Below, piece after piece: positions 9,069-17,657 of a stretch of DNA of 64,000 nt (positions are counted from its first letter, which is position 1; every line of letters begins with the position of its first letter). Under the pieces are notes generated by a model. That model was not told the DNA's origin, did no database searches, and saw only the letters and a list, made by a program, of their open reading frames with translations. This stretch comes from Tomitella cavernea (GTDB taxonomy: Bacteria > Actinomycetota > Actinomycetes > Mycobacteriales > Mycobacteriaceae), in assembly GCF_016599145.1 (NCBI RefSeq), contig NZ_JAENKO010000007.1:39731-103730 (forward strand), in the 5' to 3' direction. The position numbers and the translations under genes were made by a program.

Positions 9069-9314
9069 TCAGCCCCGAGAACGACGGCGCACAGCGTGGG
9101 CGATGCGCAGGGGGAACATCCCGAGCAGCGGGGCGCGCCGGCCGAGATCGGCCGAGTCCTCCCGGTCGAACGCGGTGGCGTAGGCCAGTGCGTGCTCTTC
9201 CGTGTCGTACATCTTCGACCCGCCCGGCCGTCCGCATCGCCCGCAGTCCCATGCCATGACCCGGCCCTGCACGGAGAACCGGTAACGGTGGCCGAAGACG
9301 TGGCAGGCGATCAT
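9069..9314 (-). CDS. Small conserved protein with CxxC zinc knuckle
   Basis: This 81-residue basic protein begins 'MIACHVFGHRYRF' and contains a 'WDCGRCGRPGG' pair. The Cys/His arrangement looks like a small treble-clef or zinc-ribbon fold. The start at 9314 is supported by GGGAAG 9 bases upstream; the frame is open much further upstream but without a good ribosome site. It converges on the FAD oxidase gene and is divergent from the MFS gene. Function is unknown. Confidence 0.55.
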   Translation of the reverse strand: MIACHVFGHRYRFSVQGRVMAWDCGRCGRPGGSKMYDTEEHALAYATAFDREDSADLGRRAPLLGMFPLRIAHAVRRRSRG

Positions 9315-9398
9315 GCGCGTAGTCTTCCCGTTCCGGCCGCCGTCCAACCGCATCATGGGCAATCGCATTAACGGCATTGAATCGGGTATCCGCGACTC

Positions 9399-11243
9399 AT
9401 GAGCTCCACCATTCAGACCGGAACCATCGAAACCGCCGTGCCCGGCCGACTCGACCGGCTTCCCTGGTCCCGCTTCCACTACCGGGTGCTGCTCGGTCTG
9501 GGAACTGTGTGGATCCTCGACGGGCTCGAGGTGACGATGGTCGGTTCGGTGGCGTCGAGGCTGACCGAATCGGGCAGTGGGCTCCACCTGAATGCCGGTC
9601 AGATCGGTCTCGCCGCGGCGATCTATGTGGTCGGCGCGTGCGTGGGCGCGTTATTCTTCGGTCATCTCACCGACCGGTTCGGCCGCAAAAAACTGTTCAT
9701 GATCACTTTGGCCGTCTACATCGTCGCCACAGTGCTCACCGCGATCTCCTTCGCGCCGTGGTGGTTCTACCTTGCCCGTTTCTTCACCGGCTCGGGGATC
9801 GGCGGCGAGTACGCGGCCATCAACTCCGCCATCGACGAGCTCATCCCGGCGCGCGTGCGCGGACGGGTGGACCTGCTCATCAACGGAACATACTGGCTGG
9901 GGGCCGCGGGCGGGGCGGCGCTGGCGATCGTGTTCCTCAACAAGGACCTGTTGCCGGCGGATGTCGGTTGGCGTCTGGCATTCGCGGTGGGCGCGGTGCT
10001 GGGGTTGACGATCATGCTGGTGCGACGGCATGTGCCGGAGAGTCCGCGTTGGCTGTTCATCCACGGCGACCAGGACGAGGCCGAACGGATAGTCGGCGAC
10101 ATCGAGAGCGACATCATCGAGCAGACCGGCGAGCAACTCGACGAGGTGCACGAGTCGATCACCGTGCGTCAGCGCAAGGCGATACCGTTCCGCACGATCG
10201 CGCACACCGCGTTCTCGCTCTACCCGCGTCGCGCGGTGCTGGGCACCGCGCTGTTCGTGGGGCAGGCGTTCATCTACAACGGCATCACGTTCAATCTCGG
10301 CACGCTGTTCACGACGTTCTTCGATGTCACGTCCAGCTTCGTGCCGGTGTTCATCATCATTTATGCGGTGGGCAACTTCCTGGGGCCGGTCCTGCTGGGG
10401 CGGCTGTTCGACACCATCGGCCGAAAGCAGATGATCACGGCTACCTATCTGGGCTCGGCACTGATGACGGTGCCGCTGGCCGTCCTCTTCCTTACAGACG
10501 CCGTCGGCCCGTGGGGATTCCTCGCCCTGGTCGTCGCCACTTTCTTCCTCGCCTCGGCGGGAGCGAGTGCGGCATACCTGACGGTGAGTGAGGTGTTCCC
10601 GATGGAGACGCGCGCGATGGCGATCGCGTTCTTCTATGCGCTCGGCACCGCAATCGGCGGTGTTACGGGTCCGTTGCTGTTCGGCTCCCTGATAGGTACC
10701 GGCGAGCGCAGTATGGTGACCGTCGCATTTCTGATAGGCGCCGGAGTGATGGCGATCGGGGGAATAGCGGAGATCTTCCTCGGCGTGCGCGCGGAGCAGG
10801 CGTCGCTGGAGAACATCGCCCGCCCGCTGACCGCGCAGGAGACCGGCGGCGAAGCGGAGGCGGGAGGCGAAGACGCGGGCGCGGCCGGGCCGGAGGCAAG
10901 GCGCCGACCGGAGGCAGGCGGCGGAGAGCGCGACGCGCAAGGACACGGCCGCCCGCAACGCATCGGTCAACGACTCCGTCTCGGTCCCGGCACACTGCTG
11001 TCGCAGGCCAGGATGTCCGGCCTCGACGTCTCCGAGCTGTCCACCGACGACGATCTGCTCGATAAGGAGGTCGCCGCCATCGCGGCGGCCCTGACAGACC
11101 ACGGCCCCCTGACCCGCGATGAACTCGCACGCCGGATCAACGCGCGCTATTGGGGTCCGGGAAGGTTCGCTGCCGCCCTGCGGACCGCGATGCAGCGCGG
11201 CGCGGCCCGCAGGGCGGGCCCCCGCCGGTATGCCGCACCGTAG
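9399..11243 (+). CDS. MFS transporter (sugar-porter type) with a cytoplasmic C-terminal domain
   Basis: The first 460 or so residues form a 12-helix major facilitator with sugar-porter signatures 'GHLTDRFGRKK', 'PESPRWL' and 'GRLFDTIGRKQ'. Unlike ordinary family members of 430-480 residues, it continues to 614 residues. A charged low-complexity linker (about 480-530) leads to a compact helical domain at the C terminus ('DKEVAAIAAALTDHGPLTRDELARRI') that resembles a winged-helix DNA-binding unit. The substrate is unknown. A GGGTAT sequence sits at 9384-9389 but no matching -35 is present. The tail domain may sense or regulate transport; that is inference. Confidence 0.8.
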   Translation: MSSTIQTGTIETAVPGRLDRLPWSRFHYRVLLGLGTVWILDGLEVTMVGSVASRLTESGSGLHLNAGQIGLAAAIYVVGACVGALFFGHLTDRFGRKKLFMITLAVYIVATVLTAISFAPWWFYLARFFTGSGIGGEYAAINSAIDELIPARVRGRVDLLINGTYWLGAAGGAALAIVFLNKDLLPADVGWRLAFAVGAVLGLTIMLVRRHVPESPRWLFIHGDQDEAERIVGDIESDIIEQTGEQLDEVHESITVRQRKAIPFRTIAHTAFSLYPRRAVLGTALFVGQAFIYNGITFNLGTLFTTFFDVTSSFVPVFIIIYAVGNFLGPVLLGRLFDTIGRKQMITATYLGSALMTVPLAVLFLTDAVGPWGFLALVVATFFLASAGASAAYLTVSEVFPMETRAMAIAFFYALGTAIGGVTGPLLFGSLIGTGERSMVTVAFLIGAGVMAIGGIAEIFLGVRAEQASLENIARPLTAQETGGEAEAGGEDAGAAGPEARRRPEAGGGERDAQGHGRPQRIGQRLRLGPGTLLSQARMSGLDVSELSTDDDLLDKEVAAIAAALTDHGPLTRDELARRINARYWGPGRFAAALRTAMQRGAARRAGPRRYAAP

Positions 11244-11353
11244 ACTCCCCCTCCCGCCGGGCGGCGCGCGTTTCACCGTCCGCCTCACGGGTAGCCGTGT
11301 GTTGTGGCAGCTCCCTGCCCCGCCCGGCCTCAGCAGAATCAGGAATGCATCGG

Positions 11354-13135
11354 ATGCACCGAACGGACCGCCCTCACTCGCCTCCCCCGCAGCACGTCCT
11401 GCGGGACTACGCGCTGCTGGCGGACGGCGAACGCGGGCTCCTGGTGGGCCCGCACGGGGACGTCGCGTGGATGTGCTTTCCCTCGTGGCACAGCGATGCG
11501 GTCTTCGCGTCGCTGATCGGCGGCGACAGCCATTACACGGTGCAGCCGTCCGGCCGGTACGTGTGGGGCGGGTACTACGAGGACGTGGGGCTGATCTGGC
11601 GGGCGCGCTGGATCACGGACGAGGGCATCACCGAATGCCGTGAGGCGCTGGCGTTCCCGGGAGGTCGGCGCCACGCTGTGCTGCTGCGGCGGGTGATCGC
11701 GGTCGAGGGGACCTCACATGTCGACGTCACACTCTCGCCGGGCGCCCGGTTCGACCGTGACCGGATGACCGAACCGCGTCGGCACGCGGCGTCCGGAGAC
11801 TGGCACGCCCGGGCGGGCGACATCCTGCTGCGATTCCGGGGCGCGCCGGAGGCCGTGGTGGCGCAGGGCGGTACGGGCACCGAACTGCACATGGCGTTGA
11901 CCGTGCCGCCGGGCTTCTACCACGACCTCGTGTTCGAGCTTTCAGAGGCGCCTCTGGACCCTCCGCCGGCGGCGGATCTGCCCGGCGAGGCCGACGCGAT
12001 GTGGGAAGCCACCGAAAGCGCTTGGCTATCCGCGGTGCCGCGGTTCGAATCGACGCTCGCCCCCCGCGACAGCAGGCAAGCATATGCGGTGTTGCGCGGC
12101 GTGACCTCGTCGAGCGGTGGGATGGTGGCCGCCTCCACCACCGGGCTGCCCGAGCGAGCGGACAAGGGGCGCAACTTCGACTACCGCTACGTGTGGGTGC
12201 GTGACCAGTGCTACGCCGGCCAGGCGGTGGCGGTCGCGGGCGCGTACCCGCTGCTCGACGACGCCGCGGACTTCATCTCCGCGCGGCTGCTGGAGGACGG
12301 GCGGAACCTCATGCCCGCGTACACGGTCGGCGGAGGGCCGGTGCCGCCCGAGCAGACCCTCAGTCTCCCCGGGTATCCCGGCGGCAACGGCATCGTCGGC
12401 AACCACGTGCGGTCGCAGTTCCAGCTGGATGCGTTCGGCGAGTCGCTGTTGCTGCTGGCGGCGGCGGCGCGTCATGGTCATATCGACAAGGACCGGTACC
12501 GCGCCGCCGCAATCGCCGCCGACGCGATCGCGCAATGCTGGCAGAAGCCCGACGCCGGCGTGTGGGAACTCGGCGACAGCCGGTGGACGCAATCGAGACT
12601 GGTGTGCGCCGCCGGGCTGCGGGCCATGGCCGGCACCGCCGCGAGTACGGGCGACGCCGCCGAGTGGAGCGCGTTGGCCGATGCGATCGTCGCGAATGCG
12701 GCACGGGACAGCCTGCATCCCACGGGGCGCTGGCAGCGAGCGCCCGAGGACGACCGGGTGGATGCGGCGCTGTTGCTCGCGTCTCTGCGTGGCGCGGTCC
12801 CCGCATACGACCCGAGAAGCCGGGCCACGGTGGACTCCGTGCGGGACGAGCTGACGCAGGAGGGCTTCGTCTACCGCTTCCGCCACGACGAGCGTCCGCT
12901 CGGTACCACCGAAGGGGCGTTCCTGCTGTGCGGGTTCTGGATGGCTTTGGCCGAGCATCAGCAAGGACACGAAGCGGCTGCGTTGCGCTGGTTCGAGCGC
13001 AATCGGGCGGCCGCCGGCACCACCGGGCTGTTCTCCGAAGAGTACGACGTGGACCAGCACCAACTCCGTGGCAACCTGCCGCAGGCGTTCGTGCATGCAC
13101 TGCTTCTCGAGACGTCGTCCACCCTCAGCGGGTGA
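11354..13135 (+). CDS. Glycoside hydrolase family 15 protein (glucoamylase/trehalase type)
   Basis: The 593-residue protein has the GH15 layout: an N-terminal beta-sandwich (about 1-220, beginning 'LRDYALLADGERGLLVGPHGDVAWMCFPSW') and an (alpha/alpha)6 barrel with 'GRNFDYRYVWVRDQCY', 'LPGYPGGNGIVGNHV' and 'GTTEGAFLLCGFWMA'. Members hydrolyse alpha-glucosidic bonds, and mycobacterial ones act on trehalose. Trehalose turnover would suit the surrounding stress genes, but the substrate cannot be read from sequence. ATG 11354 is chosen because AGGA lies 9 bases upstream; ATG 11345 is too close to that site. Confidence 0.8.
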   Translation: MHRTDRPHSPPPQHVLRDYALLADGERGLLVGPHGDVAWMCFPSWHSDAVFASLIGGDSHYTVQPSGRYVWGGYYEDVGLIWRARWITDEGITECREALAFPGGRRHAVLLRRVIAVEGTSHVDVTLSPGARFDRDRMTEPRRHAASGDWHARAGDILLRFRGAPEAVVAQGGTGTELHMALTVPPGFYHDLVFELSEAPLDPPPAADLPGEADAMWEATESAWLSAVPRFESTLAPRDSRQAYAVLRGVTSSSGGMVAASTTGLPERADKGRNFDYRYVWVRDQCYAGQAVAVAGAYPLLDDAADFISARLLEDGRNLMPAYTVGGGPVPPEQTLSLPGYPGGNGIVGNHVRSQFQLDAFGESLLLLAAAARHGHIDKDRYRAAAIAADAIAQCWQKPDAGVWELGDSRWTQSRLVCAAGLRAMAGTAASTGDAAEWSALADAIVANAARDSLHPTGRWQRAPEDDRVDAALLLASLRGAVPAYDPRSRATVDSVRDELTQEGFVYRFRHDERPLGTTEGAFLLCGFWMALAEHQQGHEAAALRWFERNRAAAGTTGLFSEEYDVDQHQLRGNLPQAFVHALLLETSSTLSG

Positions 13136-13195
13136 ACGCTCCCATGCTCGGCGCGTAGCGGATCCTTTGCAGTTCAGGCTGGGGCGGGCAGCCGG

Positions 13196-14245
13196 TCACG
13201 GAAGAGCCGTGGTCTTCTTGCACGCGATGCCGGTTGCGGCCAGAGTGCCGGCGGCTGCGGCCAGAGTGCCGGCAGCGCTGACGATTGTGCGACGGTGCAT
13301 GGACAGCCATAGTTGCGGATCGCGCGCGTGCGCCGTGGAATCGAACGGCCCATGTGCGCCGCGGTCGTGTTCCTCGTCGCGGGCGACGGAGGTGTTGGCG
13401 CCCCATCGGGGCAGTCGCTCGTCGGTCTGCTGGCCGGACACTCCCGTTCTGGCCAGATAGCGGTCCACGAGTGCGGGGGCGAACCGCTCGCCCAGAATCG
13501 TGTAGACGGTCGAGAGTCCCACCCACATGTTGCGGCGTGGATGTTCGGCGAGGAACACGATGGCGCGGGCCGGCAACTCCGGCTGGAATACGGGCGCCAC
13601 CGGCTGCGGATGCCCCGGCATAGCCGACGCGTTCCAATTGAACTGCGGGGTGTTCAGCCCCGGCAACTGCACCATCCGGACCGCTACCCTGCTGCCGGTG
13701 GCGAGCAGTTCCGTGCGGACAGACTCGCTGAAGCCCTTGATCGCGTGCTTGGCGCCGCAATAGGCGGACTGCAAAGGAATCGAACGGTACGCCATGGCCG
13801 AGCCGACATTGACGATGACGCCTTCATCGCGCGGGCGCATCACGGACAACGCGGCCAGGGTTCCATAGACCTGTCCGTAGTAGGTGACCTCGGTGATGCG
13901 CCGGAACAGGTCGGTGGCTGTGTCCCAGCTGAAAGCGAGCGATCCGGTGAAGGCGGCGTTCACCCAGACGTCGATGTCACCCAGCTGCTCCTCCACGCGC
14001 GCCACCGCGCCGTGCACTTGCGTCTCTTCCGCCACGTCCACCTGCAGCGGCAGGGCGACGCGCCCGTGCTCGCGGACGTCCGCGGCGGCGCCGTCCAGCC
14101 CTGCTCTGCCGCGGGCGAGGATCGCCACGTCGTAGCCGTGCTGCGCGAAGCGGCGGACCGTCGCCCTGCCGACTCCCGCGCTGCCTCCGGTGACCACGGC
14201 GACGCCGCGACGACGGCCGGCTGAGTTCTCCACGTTGACAGCCAT
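13196..14245 (-). CDS. Short-chain dehydrogenase/reductase with a C-terminal membrane tail
   Basis: The Rossmann domain (about 1-230) shows 'VVTGGSAGVGRA', 'VNAAFTG', Ser in 'NVGSAMAYRS' and the catalytic 'YCGAKHA' (YxxxK). About 110 extra residues follow, ending in a hydrophobic Ala/Gly-rich segment that could anchor the enzyme in the membrane. That tail is encoded partly by a 21-bp tandem repeat at 13232-13273. The gene starts 6 bases after the preceding Rho-N-like gene and shares its SigF-type promoter. NAD(P)-dependent reduction of an unknown substrate is expected. Confidence 0.8.
   Translation of the reverse strand: MAVNVENSAGRRRGVAVVTGGSAGVGRATVRRFAQHGYDVAILARGRAGLDGAAADVREHGRVALPLQVDVAEETQVHGAVARVEEQLGDIDVWVNAAFTGSLAFSWDTATDLFRRITEVTYYGQVYGTLAALSVMRPRDEGVIVNVGSAMAYRSIPLQSAYCGAKHAIKGFSESVRTELLATGSRVAVRMVQLPGLNTPQFNWNASAMPGHPQPVAPVFQPELPARAIVFLAEHPRRNMWVGLSTVYTILGERFAPALVDRYLARTGVSGQQTDERLPRWGANTSVARDEEHDRGAHGPFDSTAHARDPQLWLSMHRRTIVSAAGTLAAAAGTLAATGIACKKTTALP
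13232..13273. repeat. 21-bp tandem repeat inside the SDR tail
   Basis: Two 21-bp units (13232-13252 and 13253-13273) differ at one base. On the coding strand they encode the repeated 'AGTLAA' pattern of the hydrophobic tail. Confidence 0.7.
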
Positions 14246-14251
14246 CAGATG

Positions 14252-14533
14252 TCAGTGGTTGCGCAGCATGTCGATCAGCTCGGACTTGCGCTTGTCGGAG
14301 TAGCCGCTGATCCCGAGCTCCTTGGCGCGTTTCTGCAGTTCGTCGACCGTCCAGTCGTCGTACGACGGTGATTTCCCGCCGCGCTCCCCCACCTTGGACC
14401 GTCCGCTGTGCGCTGCGGCGTTCGAGATGCGGGCGGCCTTCTCCTTCGACTGGCCCTTGTCGCGCAGGTCCTCGTACAGATGGGGGTCCTTGAGTCCTCG
14501 CGACTGCGCCTGCGACTTGCCCTTCGACGGCAT
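14252..14533 (-). CDS. Rho-N/SAP-like small protein (DUF7218 type)
   Basis: This 93-residue, highly charged protein has a Lys/Ser-rich N terminus ('MPSKGKSQAQSRGLKDPHLY') that is conserved in a family of small stress-associated proteins. It ends in a Rho-termination-factor N-like helical motif ('WTVDELQKRAKELGISGYS', 'KSELIDMLRNH') of the SAP/LEM fold that binds nucleic acid. It probably binds DNA or RNA under stress. It is the first gene of a two-gene unit with the SDR downstream and is preceded by a strong SigF-type promoter. Confidence 0.75.
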   Translation of the reverse strand: MPSKGKSQAQSRGLKDPHLYEDLRDKGQSKEKAARISNAAAHSGRSKVGERGGKSPSYDDWTVDELQKRAKELGISGYSDKRKSELIDMLRNH

Positions 14534-14574
14534 GACGGTTCCCTTCGCGTCGATGACCGGGTTGTCATCGGGGC

Positions 14575-14599
14575 GTACCCGTCGCCGCTTGAGTCAAAC
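14575..14599 (-). promoter_or_regulatory. SigF-type promoter for the Rho-N protein/SDR operon
   Basis: Leftward GTTT (14599-14596), 15 bases, GGGTAC (14580-14575). It is back to back with a rightward site for the alcohol dehydrogenase pseudogene; the two -35 elements are 17 bases apart. Confidence 0.75.
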
Positions 14600-14616
14600 C
14601 GCGTGCGGCCGGTTCC

Positions 14617-14641
14617 GGTTGAGGGCCGCCGCGCCGGGTAA
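14617..14641 (+). promoter_or_regulatory. SigF-like promoter for the alcohol dehydrogenase pseudogene
   Basis: GGTT (14617-14620), 15 bases, GGGTAA (14636-14641). One base of the -35 departs from GTTT. The pseudogene start codon follows 41 bases downstream, so the lost gene was probably also a stress gene. Confidence 0.55.
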
Positions 14642-14681
14642 TCGCTACCCGACCGGACATCGAAGCGGCCGAGGAGGCGTG

Positions 14682-15636
14682 ATGAAGGCGGTGACCTGGT
14701 AAGGCCGGCGCAAGGTGAGCGTGGAGGAGGTGCCCGACCCGGTGCTCCGGCACCCCACCGACGCGGTGATCGAGGTCAGCACCACGAACATCTGCGGTTC
14801 GGACCTGCATCTGTGCGAGGTGCTCGGAGCGTTCATGGACGCCGGGGACGTGCTGGGACATGAGCCGATGGGCCGCGTCGTCGAGGTCGGCGACCGGGTG
14901 GTGATCCCGTTCCAGATCTCCTGCGGCCACTGCTACATGTGCGGGCAGGGCCTGCAAACCCAGTGCGAGACCACTCAGGTGCGCGAGCAGGGCATGGGCG
15001 CGGCGCTGTGTACCTCTCCGACGTGCTGCCCACCGCCTGGCAGGCGGTGGAGTACTCGGGGGTCCCGGACGCCGGCAGCGTCGTGGTACTGGGGCTCGGG
15101 CCTATCGGCGACATGTGCGCGGTATCGACACGATCGATCTGCGGGCGGGCACCGACGTCGGTGAGGTCGTCCGCGACCTCACGAACGGGCGCGGAGCGGA
15201 TTCGGTGATCGACGCGGTGGGAATGGAGGCGCACGGGTCCCCCGTCGCCCGGCTCGGCCAGAAGGCGGTGTCTTATCTGCCGGATGCGGTGGCGGGGCCG
15301 GTGATGAGCAAGTTCGGCACCGACCGGCTGGCCGCGTTCTACATGGCGATCGACGTCGTGCGTCGCGGCGGCACCATCTCGTTGATCGGCGTTTACGGCG
15401 GTGCCGCGGATCCGCTGCCTATTCTCACCCTGTTCGACAAGCAGATTCAGGTGCGAATGGGACAGGCCAACGTCAAGCATTGGGTCGACGCGATCATGCC
15501 GTTGCCCACCGACGAGGACCCGCTCGGTGTCGATGGCTTCGCCACGCACAGGTTGCCGCGGGCCGAGGCGCCGCACGCCTACGAAGTCTTCCAACGCAAG
15601 GAGGACGGCGCGGTCAAGGTGCTGCTCACGCCGTAG
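14682..15636 (+). pseudogene. Zinc-type alcohol/formaldehyde dehydrogenase, degenerate
   Basis: A GAGGAGG site precedes ATG 14682, but codon 7 is TAA (14700-14702) where relatives have a coding residue. Recognisable pieces then lie in three frames: 'ICGSDLHLCEVLGAFMDAGDVLGHEPMG' and 'FQISCGHCYMCGQGLQTQCETTQVREQG' from 14715, 'YLSDVLPTAWQAVEYSGV' in a second frame near 15010, and 'GADSVIDAVGMEAHG' to the end in a third from about 15115. Family comparison from memory suggests about 10, 35 and 25 residues are missing at three places. The Zn and NAD sites are split, so no enzyme can be made. The 3' end overlaps the FUSC gene by 11 bases. Confidence 0.9.
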
Positions 15637-16807
15637 AGTCCGACCGGTGCGTGAGAGCCGTGCACACGCGCACTGCTTGCCGTACCGCGGGAAGCGCGGA
15701 CATCGACATTTCCGGCGTACTCCCGGCCTCGTGTTCGCTGTCGACGGAAGCCCCGCCGCGGTCGACGCCGGAGCCGTCGCCGCGCAGCCTTTCGACAGCG
15801 TCGACGCATTCGTCGAGGACGTGCGCGATCTGCTCCCGGTCATGCTCTCCGAGACCGTCGGTGCGCGACACGGCCAGCAACGGCTCGTCGCCATCGGAGT
15901 TCTCCGGCAGCGACTCGATCAGTTCACGTAGCCGGGGCAGCGCGCGATACAAGGACCCTGAGACGTTGCGGGCTTCGACGATCACCTTGGAGGAACGGCT
16001 CACAGAGGGCCGCAGGTTGAGCCAGACGCTTTCGCCGGCGGCGTCGGTCTGCCCCCGCAGTTCGGCGAGATCGTCGAGCAGGCGATCGAGTTGCGCCTCC
16101 CAAGACCCTTCGGACGCCTCACCCCCGGGATCGCGGACATGCCGAGCCATGTCCGCGAGCAGCTCGCGAAGGCGCGCGAGGATGCTCTGCGTCTGCTGTC
16201 TCGAGGCGGCGACGTAGGTCGGCGGGAGCAGCAACGCGTTCACAGCCAGACCCACACCCGCGCCGAGAAGAATAAGCAGAACCCGGGACAGCAACGCTCC
16301 GGGATCGTGGGCGGTGCCGTAGGTCACCATCAGCAGCGCGGTGACTCCCACCCAGAAGCCGCTGGCACCGAACGCGCGGTGCCTGCCGATGGCGAACCCC
16401 ACCAGCACCACCACGCCGACGGCGGCGGTCATGGCGCCCATCAAGGCCGAGCCCGCCATCGCCAGGAGGACGCCGACGGTCACCGCCAGAATCTGCTGGA
16501 GTGCGTCGCGCAACGACCGGAGAACAGTCGTGTCGACCATGAACACCGCGGTGTACGGGGCCAGGAACGCGGAATTGAACTGCAGGAGCCGATCAGCGAT
16601 CAGCCATGCGATCATCGCGGCGATCGCAGTCTTCACCAGCTGGAACGCCACGGTGCGCTCGCTTCCGCGCACGCGGAAAAGACGCTGGACCCACCATGCG
16701 GTCTCTTTGCCCCGGAGCATGCCCCATTGCCGGACGGCTGCGGGAGCCTCCCGGAGAACGCGGGCCACGTCGGAGCTCAGCGGCGTGCGTGGACGGTTTG
16801 TCGGCAT
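15626..16807 (-). CDS. FUSC-family (aromatic acid exporter-like) membrane protein
   Basis: The 393-residue protein has about six N-terminal helices (residues 55-200; 'VFMVDTTVLRSLRDALQQILAVTVGVLLA' region), then a cytoplasmic helical domain of about 170 residues. This matches half of a fusaric-acid-resistance/aromatic-acid-exporter unit, which normally works as an oligomer to export aromatic acids or related toxic compounds. A GTGT-N15-GGGTAT sequence lies just upstream (16819-16843) but so close to the start that its role is uncertain. Confidence 0.75.
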   Translation of the reverse strand: MPTNRPRTPLSSDVARVLREAPAAVRQWGMLRGKETAWWVQRLFRVRGSERTVAFQLVKTAIAAMIAWLIADRLLQFNSAFLAPYTAVFMVDTTVLRSLRDALQQILAVTVGVLLAMAGSALMGAMTAAVGVVVLVGFAIGRHRAFGASGFWVGVTALLMVTYGTAHDPGALLSRVLLILLGAGVGLAVNALLLPPTYVAASRQQTQSILARLRELLADMARHVRDPGGEASEGSWEAQLDRLLDDLAELRGQTDAAGESVWLNLRPSVSRSSKVIVEARNVSGSLYRALPRLRELIESLPENSDGDEPLLAVSRTDGLGEHDREQIAHVLDECVDAVERLRGDGSGVDRGGASVDSEHEAGSTPEMSMSALPAVRQAVRVCTALTHRSDSTA

Positions 16808-16988
16808 CGCTCACGTGAATACCCAGCAGTGACCGGATCACACGGGCCGTCGGCGGCATTACCCGCGCTTCTGCCGCCGGGTTTGCCCGCGTGCCTGCCC
16901 GGCAATTCAGGCACGGACAGGCCAACGCAGGCAGGGACGGGGCGCCGCTCCTGCAGACGGCAGAGCACTGGCGGTGAGGAGTACGACG

Positions 16989-17273
16989 ATGGCATCAGAA
17001 TCGAAGACGACGACGGACCATGAGGAGATCCGGCGCTGGGTGGAATCCCATGAAGGACGTCCGGCGATTGCCCGCGGCACAGGCGGCGACAACGCCGGCG
17101 TTCTCAGCATCGAATTCTCCGGCGTGACGGCAGGCGCCCGGCCGAGCGGACTGGAAATCATCGAGTGGAACGAGTGGTTCGACAAGTTCGACGAGGCTGA
17201 CCTGGCGTTTCTTTACCAGGAGCATCAGTCTGACGGAAGTGACAGCCGGTTCTGCCGGATCATCCGGCGCTGA
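16989..17273 (+). CDS. Conserved small acidic protein (TTTDHEEIRRW family)
   Basis: This 94-residue soluble protein belongs to a widespread short family that starts with 'TTTDHEEIRRWVESHEGRPA' and ends '..EEADLAFLYQEH...'-like. Members are often mislabelled as glucan-branching enzyme. It is rich in Glu/Asp with conserved Trp residues ('IEWNEWFDKFDE'). A GAGGAG site precedes the ATG at 16989. Its function is not established; family members often sit among stress genes, as here. Confidence 0.7.
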   Translation: MASESKTTTDHEEIRRWVESHEGRPAIARGTGGDNAGVLSIEFSGVTAGARPSGLEIIEWNEWFDKFDEADLAFLYQEHQSDGSDSRFCRIIRR

Positions 17274-17282
17274 CAGCCGAAA

Positions 17283-17308
17283 GCGGCCCCGACGATCGTC
17301 GAGGCCGC
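17283..17308. terminator. Inverted repeat between convergent genes
   Basis: A near-perfect palindrome centred on CGACGATCGTCG and flanked by GCGGCC/GGCCGC follows the stop of the 94-residue gene and faces the CsbD-like gene. It could serve both directions, although there is no T-tract. Confidence 0.4.
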
Positions 17309-17336
17309 CCCGCAGGTGGAGTCCGGCGCGGGTGGG

Positions 17337-17573
17337 CTACTGGTTCCGCCGCTGCCGTTGCTCATCGGCTTCGGCCTCCGCCCGCGCCTCTTCGGCCTTG
17401 GCCTCCTTCTCGGCGACGTCGCGCTGGTCCTCCGCCTTCTCCTGCTGAGCGCGGCCCTCGCGAGTCATCCTGTCCTGGCCGGTGAGTGCGCCGGTCGCTT
17501 CCTTGACCTTGCCCTTGATCCCCTCGACGGCGCCCTTGACGCCTTCACTGGGGCCGGTCGAACCGTCTGCCAT
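17337..17573 (-). CDS. CsbD-like stress protein
   Basis: This 78-residue protein starts 'MADGSTGPSEGVKGAVEGIK' and continues with 'KVKEATGALTGQDRM', the CsbD signature, then a Lys/Glu/Ala-rich helix with no hydrophobic segment. CsbD proteins are general-stress proteins under alternative sigma control in other bacteria; their molecular role is unclear. GAGGAGGA lies just upstream of the ATG, and a GTTT-N15-TGGTAA promoter is placed about 36 bases further up. Confidence 0.8.
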   Translation of the reverse strand: MADGSTGPSEGVKGAVEGIKGKVKEATGALTGQDRMTREGRAQQEKAEDQRDVAEKEAKAEEARAEAEADEQRQRRNQ

Positions 17574-17608
17574 GAGTCCTCCTCGTCGGATCGTCGTGCA
17601 CGCAGCGG

Positions 17609-17633
17609 TTACCACCGTGGCCGCGTGCAAAAC
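17609..17633 (-). promoter_or_regulatory. SigF-like promoter for the CsbD-like gene
   Basis: Leftward GTTT (17633-17630), 15 bases, TGGTAA (17614-17609). The first base of the -10 element departs from GGGTAA; an identical variant precedes the methyltransferase gene at 34765-34789. Confidence 0.6.
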
Positions 17634-17657
17634 GTTCCCGCCGTCCGCGTGCAGGCG

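Noticed and set aside
5551..9252. Very long open frame on the minus strand opposite the FAD/Fe-S dehydrogenase
   Set aside because: The plus-strand product has clear cofactor motifs; the minus frame is the antisense shadow typical of GC-rich codon bias and has no recognisable domain.
9384..9389. GGGTAT upstream of the MFS gene
   Set aside because: No GTTT-like sequence occurs at 15-17 bases upstream.
16819..16843. GTGT-N15-GGGTAT upstream of the FUSC gene
   Set aside because: It would start transcription within a few bases of the start codon, and its -35 departs from consensus; not counted in the regulon.
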